Shown here: positions 8,243-17,439 of the stretch, piece after piece
How the letters are laid out: each line of letters starts with the position of its first letter
How positions within the stretch are numbered: position 1 is the stretch's first letter
NCBI RefSeq assembly: GCF_003346715.1
Contig: NZ_QQPQ01000037.1
Span: forward strand, 1 to 47,816
Reading direction: 5' to 3'
Length of the DNA: 47,816 nucleotides
DNA from: Oceanispirochaeta sp. M1
GTDB lineage: Bacteria; Spirochaetota; Spirochaetia; DSM-2461
The notes under the pieces: model-generated
The model's database searches: none
What the model was told of the DNA's origin: nothing
What the model saw: only the letters and a program-made list of their open reading frames with translations
Made by a program: the position numbers and the translations under genes

Positions 8243-8728
8243 ATGATGATGTCATGGTCATATCTGAAGAACTATTTGGGAGGATCTGACATGGTGAATA
8301 AAGTACTGTTAATCGGAGCGGTTCTGCTGCTGGGATTGGTTGGAATGCTGACTGCACAGAGGGGAACGGGAGCTAAGGGTGGCGGTAGGAGCGGCCCTGA
8401 TGGAGGGAAGGGACAGCAGGAGCAGAGATCATCCACCGAAATGCAGTCTCTCACAGGGATTCTGGAGAAATCCTCCCCCCTTTATGTTCTCCACAGTGAT
8501 CAGGATTATTACTTGCTGGGAGTTCCGGATTTTCTGGAGGAGCTTCCATGGGAAACCGGCAGCATGGTAACTGTAGAGGGAAAGATCATCCAGGATACAA
8601 CTCTACTGGGTGGTCCTTTGATGGATGTACTTCAGGAATTGGACTCCAACAATCGGCTTATAATAATGACATCCGTAATGATCGGTGATGAACTGTTTGA
8701 GGCTCCCATGGTTGGAAGGCAGGGATGA
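8243..8728 (+). CDS. small exported protein of unknown function
   Basis: The reading frame encodes up to 161 residues. AGGAGG stands before a run of three ATG codons (8243, 8246, 8249). A second start at 8291 (GGGAGG seven bases upstream) would begin MVNKVLLIGAVLLLGLVGML, a perfect signal peptide ending in TAQ, so the exported product may start there. A Gly-rich linker follows, then a compact domain (about residues 65-155) of alternating strands that looks like a small beta-barrel (SLTGILEKSSPLYVL ... GSMVTVEGKI), resembling OB-fold-like secreted domains. I do not recognise the family. It stands alone after the GPH transporter. Confidence 0.65.
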   Translation: MMMSWSYLKNYLGGSDMVNKVLLIGAVLLLGLVGMLTAQRGTGAKGGGRSGPDGGKGQQEQRSSTEMQSLTGILEKSSPLYVLHSDQDYYLLGVPDFLEELPWETGSMVTVEGKIIQDTTLLGGPLMDVLQELDSNNRLIIMTSVMIGDELFEAPMVGRQG

Positions 8729-8893
8729 GTTTCAGAATATAATAATATTGCCCCCCGCTGCATTATTAAACAGAAGAAATATACCTTACAGTGAGCAAAT
8801 AAAATTATAGTCGGTATGACCCCTGGATTGAAGGAATACTGACTAAAGAGGATCACATTCTTAAGGGTTCCGGTTTCCTGATATTAGAAAGTA

Positions 8894-9373
8894 TCATAAT
8901 TCGATTCCTTCCAATTTCAGCAGTGTTTTCTTTATCCGAAGACCTCCGGCATATCCTACAAGTTTGCCATTTTTCCCTATGACTCTGTGACAAGGGATTA
9001 TAAGGGGGAGAGGATTCTTTGAATTGGCCATCCCTACGGCTCTTACCGCTTTATCATTTCCTATCTGACAGGCAATTTCAGAATAGGAGCGGTATTCACC
9101 ATAGGGGATGGTGGAGAGTGTTCTCCATACTTTTTTCTGAAAATCAGTACCCTTTGGATCAAGTTTCAGATCGAAACTTTTTCTCTTATGGTCAATATAT
9201 TGAATGATCTGTTCTTTTACATCTTCAAAAAAAAGATCATTTTTTATCCAGAGTGGATCAATTGTGCTATTTGTCTTGGCGTCTTTGTCTATGAAAATAA
9301 GAGAATTCAGTCCATTCTCATCTCCAACGGCAAGGAACGGGCAAATTGAGGTGTCCAGTATTGTGTAATACAT
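8894..9373 (-). CDS. ogt: Methylated-DNA--protein-cysteine methyltransferase
   Basis: The 159-residue protein transfers the alkyl group from O6-methylguanine (and O4-methylthymine) in DNA to its own cysteine. The active-site block IPCHRVIG places the acceptor at Cys128. The DNA-binding helix region FQKKVWRTLSTIPYGEYRSYSEIA and the RAVGMANSKNPLPL segment are normal, and length is typical of Ogt rather than full Ada. The ATG directly follows the TAG of the Ada/AlkA fusion gene, with GGAG inside the upstream coding end, so the two are translated as a coupled repair operon. Confidence 0.95.
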   Translation of the reverse strand: MYYTILDTSICPFLAVGDENGLNSLIFIDKDAKTNSTIDPLWIKNDLFFEDVKEQIIQYIDHKRKSFDLKLDPKGTDFQKKVWRTLSTIPYGEYRSYSEIACQIGNDKAVRAVGMANSKNPLPLIIPCHRVIGKNGKLVGYAGGLRIKKTLLKLEGIEL

Positions 9374-10822
9374 CTAATGTTCTCCTTCTGAGTATTTTTT
9401 CCAAAGGCACATGGTGGCATAGGCTCTATAGGGCTTCCATGGTGATGCAGCCTCAATTATCTTTTTCAAATTAATCTTTTTCTCATCAAATCCCATCATT
9501 CTGACCACTGCCAGATCACTGGCTGGAAAACTATCAGCGAATCCCAATCCTCTCATAGCCACATAGTTTACGGTCCAGTCACCTATCCCCTTTATGGATA
9601 TAAAATCCTTATAGAATTTGTCAAAAGGCTGACTCACCTGAAGTTTCAATAGTCCCCTATCTATAGAGGAGCAGACCAGTCTGATTGTCTCTTGCCTTCG
9701 TTTTGTAATTCCCAATGAAGAGAGGTCCAAATCCAGGATCTCCATATGATCGGGGAAAAAATGAGTCAACCCGGCAGGCCAGTGGTCCTCACTTTTCAGA
9801 CAAGATTCCAATACAATTCTTTTAGCAAGGGTTGTAGCCCCTTTTATGGAGATCTGCTGCCCCAGAATAGCTCGGATAGTAAACTCAAAGGGATTAAAAA
9901 CCATAGGCAGTCGGGGGACAACTTTATTTTCCATCCCCTGATCCAGTAGTGCGAACTGACCTAGATGTTCACTGATTTTCTCCACATTTGCATCAAGATC
10001 AAACATCTTTCTAACCTTGAAGAAAATATCTCTATAACAGCGTATATCGTTGCTATGGATCTGTATTTCCAGTGCGTGACGATCAGGTCTGTTTTTTACA
10101 GTAAAATAACCCGAACCTGTCTCAGTACGAAAGGTTCTGCTATAGCTGGAATCATTAATTAACTCTACACCGGCTATGCCTCGGTCTCTCATAAAATTTA
10201 GAGTGGGAACTATATCTATTTCCCCTTTGTATTCAATAAACAGTGAGCTCTTTTCGCATGATTTTCCAGGATTAGAAAATCTCATCTGCGAAGGAGTCTG
10301 AGAATAATACTTCTTAAATTGATCGTTAAATTGTCTGATTGACTGGAAACCGGAGGCAAAGGCTATATCTGTTATGGAACAGGAAGAATTCATAATAAGT
10401 ATTTTTGAAAAGAGTAAATGTTGAAGAGTTATTACCTTTTTGGGACTGAGCCCTGTGTTTTCGATAAATAGATTTCTTAACTGCCTGTCTGATATATTTA
10501 AAGAATCTGCAAGTGAAGAAACTGTGAGTCCGTAAATTTTTCCTGATTGAATTATACATAGTGCACGGTCAATGATGAGTGAGCCGCTTTTGTTTTTTGC
10601 CGAATATTTGAAATCCAGATCCGGGCGACAGCGAAGACAGGGGCGAAAACCAGAATCCATCGCTTCACAAACCGATTCAAAATAGAGAACATTCTCCTCT
10701 TTTGCCACTGGGGATGGACAGGATGGGTGGCAGAAGATACTCGTTGTTTTTACGGCAAAAAGAAATGTCCCGTCAAAAGTACGATCCTTAGCAAGCCGAG
10801 CGTTTCTGTAAATACTACTCAT
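9374..10822 (-). CDS. Ada-type sensor/AraC HTH fused to AlkA 3-methyladenine DNA glycosylase
   Basis: The 482-residue fusion has four parts in order. (1) An Ada zinc domain with Cys31, Cys35, Cys62 and Cys65, the same 4-27-3 spacing as E. coli Ada, where the first cysteine accepts methyl from phosphotriesters. (2) An AraC-type HTH (about 85-180, with ITDIAFASGFQSIRQFNDQF). (3) An AlkA N-terminal domain (about 190-280). (4) An HhH-GPD glycosylase (about 290-482, with KGIGDWTVNYVAMRGL and the catalytic aspartate in SFPASDLAV). It should sense alkylation, activate transcription and excise 3-methyladenine. Ogt follows directly, giving a compact adaptive response. Similar Ada-AlkA fusions are known in several phyla. 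No clear Ada box was found upstream. Confidence 0.92.
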   Translation of the reverse strand: MSSIYRNARLAKDRTFDGTFLFAVKTTSIFCHPSCPSPVAKEENVLYFESVCEAMDSGFRPCLRCRPDLDFKYSAKNKSGSLIIDRALCIIQSGKIYGLTVSSLADSLNISDRQLRNLFIENTGLSPKKVITLQHLLFSKILIMNSSCSITDIAFASGFQSIRQFNDQFKKYYSQTPSQMRFSNPGKSCEKSSLFIEYKGEIDIVPTLNFMRDRGIAGVELINDSSYSRTFRTETGSGYFTVKNRPDRHALEIQIHSNDIRCYRDIFFKVRKMFDLDANVEKISEHLGQFALLDQGMENKVVPRLPMVFNPFEFTIRAILGQQISIKGATTLAKRIVLESCLKSEDHWPAGLTHFFPDHMEILDLDLSSLGITKRRQETIRLVCSSIDRGLLKLQVSQPFDKFYKDFISIKGIGDWTVNYVAMRGLGFADSFPASDLAVVRMMGFDEKKINLKKIIEAASPWKPYRAYATMCLWKKYSEGEH

Positions 10823-10998
10823 AAAATACCCTCATCTGTTTATGAGTATGACAGAGGATTATGGGAGTGAACAAGCGGTTTTCGGAAATGACACTAAATC
10901 GTTTCTTCTCTAACCTAAATGAAGCCAAATACAAAACCTGTAATTGATGATATCCATATGATTCCCCCTATCTGTCCTGTAGAGGACTTTCACACCCA

Positions 10999-11028
10999 AT
11001 TATGTACGCCCTGCCGGGCGCACATAAT
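10999..11028. other. strong intergenic hairpin
   Basis: ATTATGT / ACATAAT arms plus an inner CGCCC / GGGCG stem enclose a TGCC loop, with one A-C mismatch. It lies 40 bases downstream of the ADP-ribosylglycohydrolase stop and behind the repair operon. No U-tract follows on either strand, so this is a possible REP-like element or factor-dependent transcript end. Confidence 0.45.
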
Positions 11029-11066
11029 AATATAACCACGGTTCTGTCAGGAATATCTCAAACCGT

Positions 11067-12050
11067 TTACCGGAGGAATATCAATTTCTCTGTTAAATGG
11101 GGAAAGTCAAAGGAATTCACCTTTTCCAACAACTCCTTATGACCATCCGGAATAGAAGATGCCCCTTGGAGAGCACCGCAGATACCGCAGGCCATAGCAC
11201 CTATCGTATCCGTATCCCCACCCACATTCGCTGAGTATTCGGCACTTTTGAGTACATCTCCCCCCGATAAAGCTACAATAGCCAGAGCCGTGGGTACTGA
11301 TTCTGCTGCAGAGAATCCACAACCGACGATATTGTACAAACCATCCAATACGGCCTCTATACTGGTATATTCAGCTGTCAAAGACAGTGCTAGATCAATT
11401 CGATCAAGCACTGAAGGACCCACGGCATCAAATCCAATTTCAGCACCTCGTTTGGCTCCGGATCTGGCTGCCTCTATGACATCAATCAGCGAAGTCCCCT
11501 CAGACAGGGCACAAGAGACAGCAAAGGCGATAGCTGCCGCCCCAGCGATAGCAATGTTAGTATTATGAGTAGGTAGACAGACGAGACGTACTCGTTCAAG
11601 AAGAAGATCCTTATTTAACCAGTCAGAGATAATTCCAACAGGGATCATCTTCATTGCACCACCATTGGTAACACCACTTTTACCGGCTTCACTCATTGCC
11701 ATACCATTTCTAATCTGTTCAAAAGCCAAACGTGTACTGGGTCCAAGTACATTCATATGAGTATTCTCATCAGCCCAATTCATTATCCGATTAAGAATAT
11801 CATCAGGCTTTACTTCTCCCTGATTATCTATTAAGGATCGTGCAATTAACACCGTTGTCTGGGTGTCATCTGTTACTTCCCCCCTCTTTAAACCATGGGT
11901 AATCTTATTATCATCAGGTGCATCAAGGAATGTATCGACATAACCAAAGATCCGTTTTATCTTCTTTCTAGTATAAAACTCAACCGGCATCCCGAAAGCA
12001 TCACCCATTGCAACACCATATAAAGCACCAAGACATTTATCATCTAACAT
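11067..12050 (-). CDS. ADP-ribosylglycohydrolase family protein (DraG/YegU-like)
   Basis: The product of about 327 residues carries the family's metal-binding motifs: GVAMGDAFGMPVEF at the N-terminus, GEVTDDTQTT (about 62), and VGGDTDTIGAMACGICGA (about 280), whose aspartates bind two Mg2+. Family members hydrolyse N-glycosidic bonds to ribose, such as ADP-ribosyl-arginine. GTG 12056 is an alternative start with a similar claim to AAGGAG. It is the last gene of an operon with GntR, PfkB and ECF genes, so a role on an imported ribosylated small molecule is more likely than protein de-ADP-ribosylation. That role is inference. E. coli yegU sits in the same company. Confidence 0.88.
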   Translation of the reverse strand: MLDDKCLGALYGVAMGDAFGMPVEFYTRKKIKRIFGYVDTFLDAPDDNKITHGLKRGEVTDDTQTTVLIARSLIDNQGEVKPDDILNRIMNWADENTHMNVLGPSTRLAFEQIRNGMAMSEAGKSGVTNGGAMKMIPVGIISDWLNKDLLLERVRLVCLPTHNTNIAIAGAAAIAFAVSCALSEGTSLIDVIEAARSGAKRGAEIGFDAVGPSVLDRIDLALSLTAEYTSIEAVLDGLYNIVGCGFSAAESVPTALAIVALSGGDVLKSAEYSANVGGDTDTIGAMACGICGALQGASSIPDGHKELLEKVNSFDFPHLTEKLIFLR

Positions 12051-12102
12051 CAACACAAAACTCCTTACATAATCTCAGTGTGTGTAATCAACAAAGTAGT
12101 CG

Positions 12103-12121
12103 GGAGTCCTTATAGGACTCC
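12103..12121. other. hairpin overlapping the 3' end of ecfT
   Basis: A perfect 8-bp stem GGAGTCCT / AGGACTCC with a three-base loop spans the last codons and stop of ecfT. It has no U-tract. It may stabilise or process the operon transcript ahead of the ADP-ribosylglycohydrolase cistron. Confidence 0.3.
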
Positions 12122-12988
12122 TACATGGAGAAAAAACCGCATGTAGATAATCCCCCCTAAAAAAAGAAACAATATAAAATTCAAGGCATGATCCCGTCCG
12201 CTATATCTGAGATCCCTCATGTGAGTCCAACTTCCGGCCAGGCCATATCCCCGATTCAACATGGCATAGGATAAATTATTGGACATCACTATAGAACTGA
12301 TAAATAGAGGTACCATAATCGGCATGAAACTTTTTACTTTACCCAGAAGGCCCTTTGAACTTAGCGAGGCGCCCCGCGATAACTGGGCTTGAAATACAAG
12401 ATCCTTTTTCTTCTCCATTGTGGGTATAAACCTTAAACCTATGATAATAACAAGGGAAAGTTCATAGGGAATATGGATGGAATCCAGAAAGAGTAGAAAA
12501 TCATCGATGGTTATGGAAGAAGAAAGGATGGCTGTGGCAAGAATCATGGCCAGAATGCGAATGGTAAAAGTCATACCGATCATAAGGCCGCCGCGGGAAC
12601 AGACCAATATTCCACCAGAACCAAAACGGAATAACTCGGTACTATTTATTGCCCGAGTAAAACCGGTTGATGAAAAAGTAAACCCCGCAAATACTATCAT
12701 AAGAATAAATATAGGGATGAAAGATTTCACTAATTTCAGGGTTTTCCCATAATCGATCTTCGAAAAAGGTGATATGAGCAATAAAAATCCAAGTAACCCA
12801 AGATTAAATAAAGGATCGTTAAAAAAGAAGATTATCACCAGAATGGAAAAAAATCCCAGCATATTAGTGCGAACATCTAATTTCCCGATGAAATCCCATC
12901 TTTCCCTAGTATTCTGATCTGCATTATGTACTACTTTGCTTCGCTGTTTCATGATTTTTTCCGAAGAGATTGCTTCACTATTTTTCAT
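12110..12988 (-). CDS. ecfT: ECF transporter transmembrane component EcfT
   Basis: The 292-residue membrane protein has about five to six helices and the two arginine-containing coupling-helix motifs of EcfT, here LSRGASLSSKG and MLNRGYGLAGS, which dock on the ATPase subunits. An N-terminal cytoplasmic extension of about 45 polar residues precedes the first helix. Its ATG overlaps the ecfA stop by four bases (ATGA), which shows translational coupling. With the fused ATPase and the S component upstream it makes a self-contained ECF importer. Confidence 0.9.
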   Translation of the reverse strand: MKNSEAISSEKIMKQRSKVVHNADQNTRERWDFIGKLDVRTNMLGFFSILVIIFFFNDPLFNLGLLGFLLLISPFSKIDYGKTLKLVKSFIPIFILMIVFAGFTFSSTGFTRAINSTELFRFGSGGILVCSRGGLMIGMTFTIRILAMILATAILSSSITIDDFLLFLDSIHIPYELSLVIIIGLRFIPTMEKKKDLVFQAQLSRGASLSSKGLLGKVKSFMPIMVPLFISSIVMSNNLSYAMLNRGYGLAGSWTHMRDLRYSGRDHALNFILFLFLGGIIYMRFFLHVGVL

Positions 12989-14736
12989 ATACTTCTCCGA
13001 TATCCGACAATTGTTTCCGCCAGCTTCTCAGGAGACATGATACAGAGACCGTCAAGGACATCCTCCAGCCGTTCACAAAGCAAGGGAATTTGAGGGGCCG
13101 TAACACAGGCCTCCCTTAAAACTGTATTTTTTTTGAACACATCCTCTCCTGTACCATCTGCCCGAATCTCGCCCTGGGTCAATACCACAACCCGGTCGGC
13201 ATACTCTGAGACAATATCCATGTCATGAGAAATCATAATAATTGTAGTACCCTTGGAATGCAGTCCCTTAATAAGGGTCATCATATTCTGAATTCCCTCC
13301 CAATCCTGCCCTGTCGTCGGTTCATCAATCACAAGGATTCGAGGCTTCATAGCTAAAATTGATGCCACCGCCACCATTTGGCGCTGGCCTTTTCCTAGTG
13401 AAAGAGGATGTTCCTGTAATGCAGGTTCAAGGCCTGTGATTTCTGCTATTTCATTTACCCGCTCAGTTATCTCCTCATCTGAAAGATCCATGTTCTGCAG
13501 CCCATACTGTATCTCCTGCTCTACCGTCACGGAGAAGATCTGATGGTCGGGATTTTGAAATACATATCCGATATCTTTGGCCAATTCATTAATGGGAGTT
13601 ATCCTTGTGTTTTTACCTAGAACAAGAATATCGCCCTCCGAAGGCTGAAGCAAGCCGTTTAAATGTTTTGCCAGTGTTGTTTTACCGGCACCATTTTGTC
13701 CGATGAGAGCCACAAACTCACCCTCTCGGATGATCAGATCGACTCCCTTAAGAGCCTGGACTCCTCCTTTGTAAATATGGGTCAGTCCCTTTATCTCAAG
13801 AAGTATCTTTCCTGACGCTGAGATCTTCAGCGGCTCTTCCCTGAACAATGCACTTGCTTGATAATCCGGATCGGCTTTCATTCGTTTCGAAATGATCTGT
13901 CTCACCAATTTTTCGGCTTCATCCAGACTCAATGGAATATCATGAATATCGGCTAATCCCGCCTGAGCCAGAGAAAGTCCCAACAGGCTTACAGGTATTG
14001 GTTTTATTCCCAGAGCCCGGGATTTTTCAATATCACGTAGCAGAGCGGAAGGTACCCCCTGCCAGACAATCTTTCCCAGGCGCATCACCACGAGATGATC
14101 AGCAAAATCTATAATATCCTGGGTGGCATGTTCGACTCCGACAATGGTCATATTTTCCCTTTGCCGTAAATCCTGGATCGTCTTGTAAATTTCAGATCGT
14201 CCCAGGGGATCTAACTCGGAAGTCGGTTCATCAAGGACTATCATTTTGGGCTTCATGGCCAGAATACCGGCAATAGCGAGACGCTGTTTTTCTCCTCCAG
14301 AGAGTTGATCACTCTGTCGTTTATGAAAATGATCGAGTCTGACCATGGAAAGAGATTTATCAACTCGTTCTCGAATGTCCTCTCTGGAAAGCATCATATT
14401 CCGGGGGCCGAATTCGGTGTCCTCTTCCACTGTTCTTCCAAAAATCTGTGTTTCAGGATCCTGCATAACCACACCAATACTGCCCAGCAGATCCTGTACC
14501 CTGGTTTTTCTTACATTCTTATCAAAGACCTGTATTTTTCCTGCAATCCGCCCTTCGGTCAGTTCCGGAACAATGCCATTCATACTGAAGACCAAGGTGG
14601 TTTTTCCAGCCCCTGTAGGTCCGGTGATAATAGTAAAAGCACCCTCTGGAATCTGCAGGTCTACTCCGTCCAGGGTGGGTGAATCATTCTTCGGATAACT
14701 GTAACGCAGACCTGTTATTTCAATGGCATTACTCAT
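12985..14736 (-). CDS. ECF transporter ATPase, EcfA-EcfA' fused in one chain
   Basis: The 583-residue protein has two complete ABC domains. Domain 1: Walker A GPTGAGKTTL (about 39), signature LSGGEKQRLAIAG, Walker B MIVLDEPTSELD. Domain 2: Walker A GQNGAGKTTLAK (about 343), signature LSLGKGQRQMVAVAS, Walker B ILVIDEPTTGQD. Both Q-loops are recognisable (VVMQDPETQIFG and YVFQNPDHQIFS). It hydrolyses ATP to power substrate release from the S component. ECF ATPases are more often two genes; the fusion fits a dedicated module. It lies downstream of a terminator-like hairpin, so it may be expressed below the S component. Confidence 0.93.
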   Translation of the reverse strand: MSNAIEITGLRYSYPKNDSPTLDGVDLQIPEGAFTIITGPTGAGKTTLVFSMNGIVPELTEGRIAGKIQVFDKNVRKTRVQDLLGSIGVVMQDPETQIFGRTVEEDTEFGPRNMMLSREDIRERVDKSLSMVRLDHFHKRQSDQLSGGEKQRLAIAGILAMKPKMIVLDEPTSELDPLGRSEIYKTIQDLRQRENMTIVGVEHATQDIIDFADHLVVMRLGKIVWQGVPSALLRDIEKSRALGIKPIPVSLLGLSLAQAGLADIHDIPLSLDEAEKLVRQIISKRMKADPDYQASALFREEPLKISASGKILLEIKGLTHIYKGGVQALKGVDLIIREGEFVALIGQNGAGKTTLAKHLNGLLQPSEGDILVLGKNTRITPINELAKDIGYVFQNPDHQIFSVTVEQEIQYGLQNMDLSDEEITERVNEIAEITGLEPALQEHPLSLGKGQRQMVAVASILAMKPRILVIDEPTTGQDWEGIQNMMTLIKGLHSKGTTIIMISHDMDIVSEYADRVVVLTQGEIRADGTGEDVFKKNTVLREACVTAPQIPLLCERLEDVLDGLCIMSPEKLAETIVGYRRSI

Positions 14737-14878
14737 GAGTATTTATTCCTCTTTCTTTTTGTAGAATATTTCTGTTCCTGCCCGGGGACAAACAGGCAAA
14801 GCCTCAGAATCTGATCTTCCCGGATGAGTCAGTTCAGTACTGCTCTAAAAAAACGATCCCTTAAGAAGATAAGAAACG

Positions 14879-14909
14879 TAATACGGCGGCTGATAAAACC
14901 GCCGTATTA
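14879..14909 (-). terminator. intra-operon terminator-like hairpin between ECF S and ATPase genes
   Basis: A perfect 11-bp stem, TAATACGGCGG / CCGCCGTATTA, has a nine-base loop. Read on the minus strand it follows the S-component stop by 15 bases and is trailed by CGTTTCTT, a modest U-tract. It would give partial termination, making more S component than ATPase and EcfT. Confidence 0.6.
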
Positions 14910-14924
14910 AAAATGGGTTAGTTA

Positions 14925-15452
14925 TTACAACAGTTTTGAACTCTTTACAGCCTTAAATGCGATGGCTGATAAAATAACATTCACGGCGGAAGCCACCAAA
15001 AGGAAGGGCACTGTTCCTATATATAAGCCCCAACCACCCAATAAAAGAAGGAGAAGACCTGAGACAAATCCATTGAGCAATACTGTTACAACAATAGCTA
15101 ATATTATATTGAGTTTACTCAACAACCTGTAGAGAAAGGCCCAAACTGCCATGGTAATGGCAATAGCAAGATGAATAGGTAGGGTAAGTGGAAACCCAAC
15201 AAACGCAGCTGAAAGGATATGACCGATACTTATGACAATAGCCCCTTCAATTCCACCGAAAGCCAGTGCACAAAAGAATCCTGGAACAGAATCCAAACCG
15301 ACTGATCCGATAGGACTGGGGATCTTAATCATCGCACCTACTGCACTCAAGGCAATAAATATTGCCACATAAGAAACTCTTTTTACCGACCAGAAACCCC
15401 TTTTCACTTCTGTTTCTTCAGTTACATCATCAACTTTTACTGTTTCACTCAT
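14925..15452 (-). CDS. ECF transporter substrate-binding S component, unknown substrate
   Basis: A 175-residue integral membrane protein with six hydrophobic helices after a polar N-terminus. It begins its membrane part SYVAIFIALSAVGAMIKIPSPIG, typical of S components, which bind a micronutrient outside and topple to release it. Length is normal. It does not match the RibU, ThiT, BioY or NiaX motifs I know. The operon partners (PfkB kinase, ADP-ribosylglycohydrolase, GntR) suggest a ribosylated ligand such as a nucleoside or related riboside. This is inference. Confidence 0.85.
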   Translation of the reverse strand: MSETVKVDDVTEETEVKRGFWSVKRVSYVAIFIALSAVGAMIKIPSPIGSVGLDSVPGFFCALAFGGIEGAIVISIGHILSAAFVGFPLTLPIHLAIAITMAVWAFLYRLLSKLNIILAIVVTVLLNGFVSGLLLLLLGGWGLYIGTVPFLLVASAVNVILSAIAFKAVKSSKLL

Positions 15453-15488
15453 CCCTGACTCCCTTATATAAATCTTCTATGTAATTAA

Positions 15489-15507
15489 GGTTTGTGAACC
15501 ACAAACC
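15489..15507. other. hairpin between PfkB and ECF S genes
   Basis: An 8-bp stem GGTTTGTG / CACAAACC with an AAC loop lies in the 70-base gap between the kinase stop and the S-component start. No U-tract is present, so this is probably a processing or stabilising structure. Confidence 0.35.
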
Positions 15508-15522
15508 ATTAGCTGCTATTAT

Positions 15523-16479
15523 TTAATGCTCCTCTTCAGTGAGTTGACTGGACAGCCATTGCTCCAATTCCACCGAATCTGGCCCAGATCGCGCCCCCAG
15601 GACCGAACAGGTAATAGAGGCACAATGGGTTGCTATACTCATTGATTTTTCAATGTCAAACTTCCTGATCATATGAGCATAGATGAATGCCCCCAGAAAT
15701 GAATCTCCTGCACCGGTCGTATCTTTCACGACGACATCTTCCACGGGAAAATGAACAGCTTTTACTTCGGGTCCAGCATCAACATAGGCTCCATCGCTTC
15801 CCATGGTAAGTAATATAGTTCCCTTACAGTAGGAACGAAGAGCTGCGACACATGATGCGGGATCAGAGGAACTGAATAGCTGCTCAGCTGCCTCACGGCA
15901 GGGAGCAAATAGATCAATCATTGGGAGAATCTCAAGAATTTGCTCTCTGGTCACACCAAGCTGTTTCATCATTGGCAAGCCGATCTGGAGATTCACTGCG
16001 ATTTTCATACCGGCAGCTTTTGCTGCCTTTAAACCATGTATCGCGGCTTCTCCCGGTAAAAGATCGGTGTAATAGATTTCCGTGTCGGTAATATAGGCTT
16101 CATCAAGTTCATCCACCTTGAGATCTAGGAAGGCATCACCCATATTCAGAAGAATAAATTTGCTTCCCTGGGAATCCACAACAATCGTTGTATGAAGGGA
16201 TGTCCCACCTGCTTTAATCCTGCATTCTTTAGTCTCAATATTTTCCTGTTCCATGGATTCCAATATTTGCCGACCAACTGAATCATCTCCCACTTTTGCT
16301 ACAAATGCACATCGAGCGCCAAGTTTGGATGCCTGGGCCATAACATTTGATGCACTTCCTCCTGGTAAATAACTAATGTTTCCAATTACAGCAAATCCGT
16401 CCGGTTCCGGTAAAGTTTCAACCTCCTGCAACACATCCATCGCAACAGTACCAATGCATATAATCTGTTTCTTTTTCAT
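15523..16479 (-). CDS. PfkB-family carbohydrate/nucleoside kinase
   Basis: The 318-residue ribokinase-family enzyme phosphorylates a sugar or nucleoside hydroxyl with ATP. The two PfkB signatures are intact: PGGSASNVMAQASKLGA (about 39-55) and DTTGAGDSFLGAF (about 255), the latter holding the catalytic base and anion hole. GGGAGGTG stands six bases before the ATG. It is the first enzyme gene after the GntR regulator and is followed by the ECF S component. The pairing with an ADP-ribosylglycohydrolase parallels YegV-YegU of E. coli. The exact substrate is not deducible. Confidence 0.9.
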   Translation of the reverse strand: MKKKQIICIGTVAMDVLQEVETLPEPDGFAVIGNISYLPGGSASNVMAQASKLGARCAFVAKVGDDSVGRQILESMEQENIETKECRIKAGGTSLHTTIVVDSQGSKFILLNMGDAFLDLKVDELDEAYITDTEIYYTDLLPGEAAIHGLKAAKAAGMKIAVNLQIGLPMMKQLGVTREQILEILPMIDLFAPCREAAEQLFSSSDPASCVAALRSYCKGTILLTMGSDGAYVDAGPEVKAVHFPVEDVVVKDTTGAGDSFLGAFIYAHMIRKFDIEKSMSIATHCASITCSVLGARSGPDSVELEQWLSSQLTEEEH

Positions 16480-16682
16480 GTTTCACCTCCCGATATCTAC
16501 TCGTTATCCGCAATCATATTGCCAGACAGGGAAAATATTTTACTTCTTTTTTTCGTAAATTAGCCCCGTTTTTATCAGGACCCACCTTGTGCTCTCAACC
16601 AGGAATAATAATCCTTGATCTCAGACGAAGTCCCAGACGGTTGATTGTTTCGAATGATATTTACACCTTAGTTCTTATTTCT

Positions 16683-17396
16683 TTAATTTTTCCTCATCTT
16701 GATAATATGTTTGTAGCGATCACTTCGAATGTAGATCTCAGAATATTCAATGAGGTTGTTTTTCTGATCGTAGGCACGGCGCTCGATAAATAGGAGGGGT
16801 GCCCCCTTGCCGACATTAAGTACCTCGGCCTGTTCTTTCGATGCTGAGATGGCACTAATGCAGTCTTCGGTATCATGAATGACAATATTGTATGTCTCTT
16901 TTAAAATCCGGTAGAGTGATTGTTCATTTTCTATTAGCTTTTCATGAAAGCCCTTGATATATTCTGCTTTGATATATGAGGTATTAATACTTATGGGCTG
17001 TTCATCGGCAAACCTTACCCGCTGTATATGAAATACTTGGCCCTCAGGTTTCACCCCAAGAATAACCGCCAATTTGGGGCTGGGAGCCTCCAGCTTCGCG
17101 AACTGATCATGAATTGCCGGGATCATTCCCTGTTTACGCATCAATTCTGTAAAACTCATTAGCTCTTCGATATTGTGACTCATCCTCGTGGGAGCTACCT
17201 GAGTTCCTTTACCTCGGATGATTGTGAGCTTCCCTTCTCGAACAAGCATACTCACAGCCTTTCTGATTGTCGTTCGGCTCACATTGTATATTTCACCTAA
17301 ATCTTTTTCACAAGGCAGATAATCCCCTACCTTATATTCCTGTTCCTCTATTTTTTGTTCTATAGCTTGTTTTACCAAAAAATATGCAGGTTCCAT
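16683..17396 (-). CDS. GntR-family (HutC subfamily, UTRA domain) regulator
   Basis: The regulator of about 237 residues has an N-terminal winged HTH (YKVGDYLPCEKDLGEIYNVS, RTTIRKAVSMLVREG) and a UTRA effector domain ending IEYSEIYIRSDRYKH. ATG 17396 is preceded by GGTGGTG and was preferred to TTG 17408. It heads the minus-strand operon of kinase, ECF transporter and ADP-ribosylglycohydrolase. A perfect 34-bp palindrome lies about 45 bases upstream at the promoter, so it is probably autoregulated and controls the operon. YegW of E. coli is a GntR/UTRA regulator in the equivalent position. Confidence 0.9.
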   Translation of the reverse strand: MEPAYFLVKQAIEQKIEEQEYKVGDYLPCEKDLGEIYNVSRTTIRKAVSMLVREGKLTIIRGKGTQVAPTRMSHNIEELMSFTELMRKQGMIPAIHDQFAKLEAPSPKLAVILGVKPEGQVFHIQRVRFADEQPISINTSYIKAEYIKGFHEKLIENEQSLYRILKETYNIVIHDTEDCISAISASKEQAEVLNVGKGAPLLFIERRAYDQKNNLIEYSEIYIRSDRYKHIIKMRKN

Positions 17397-17439
17397 TTTC
17401 ACCACCAAAATTCTAATTTAGATTTATTTTCTATATCTC

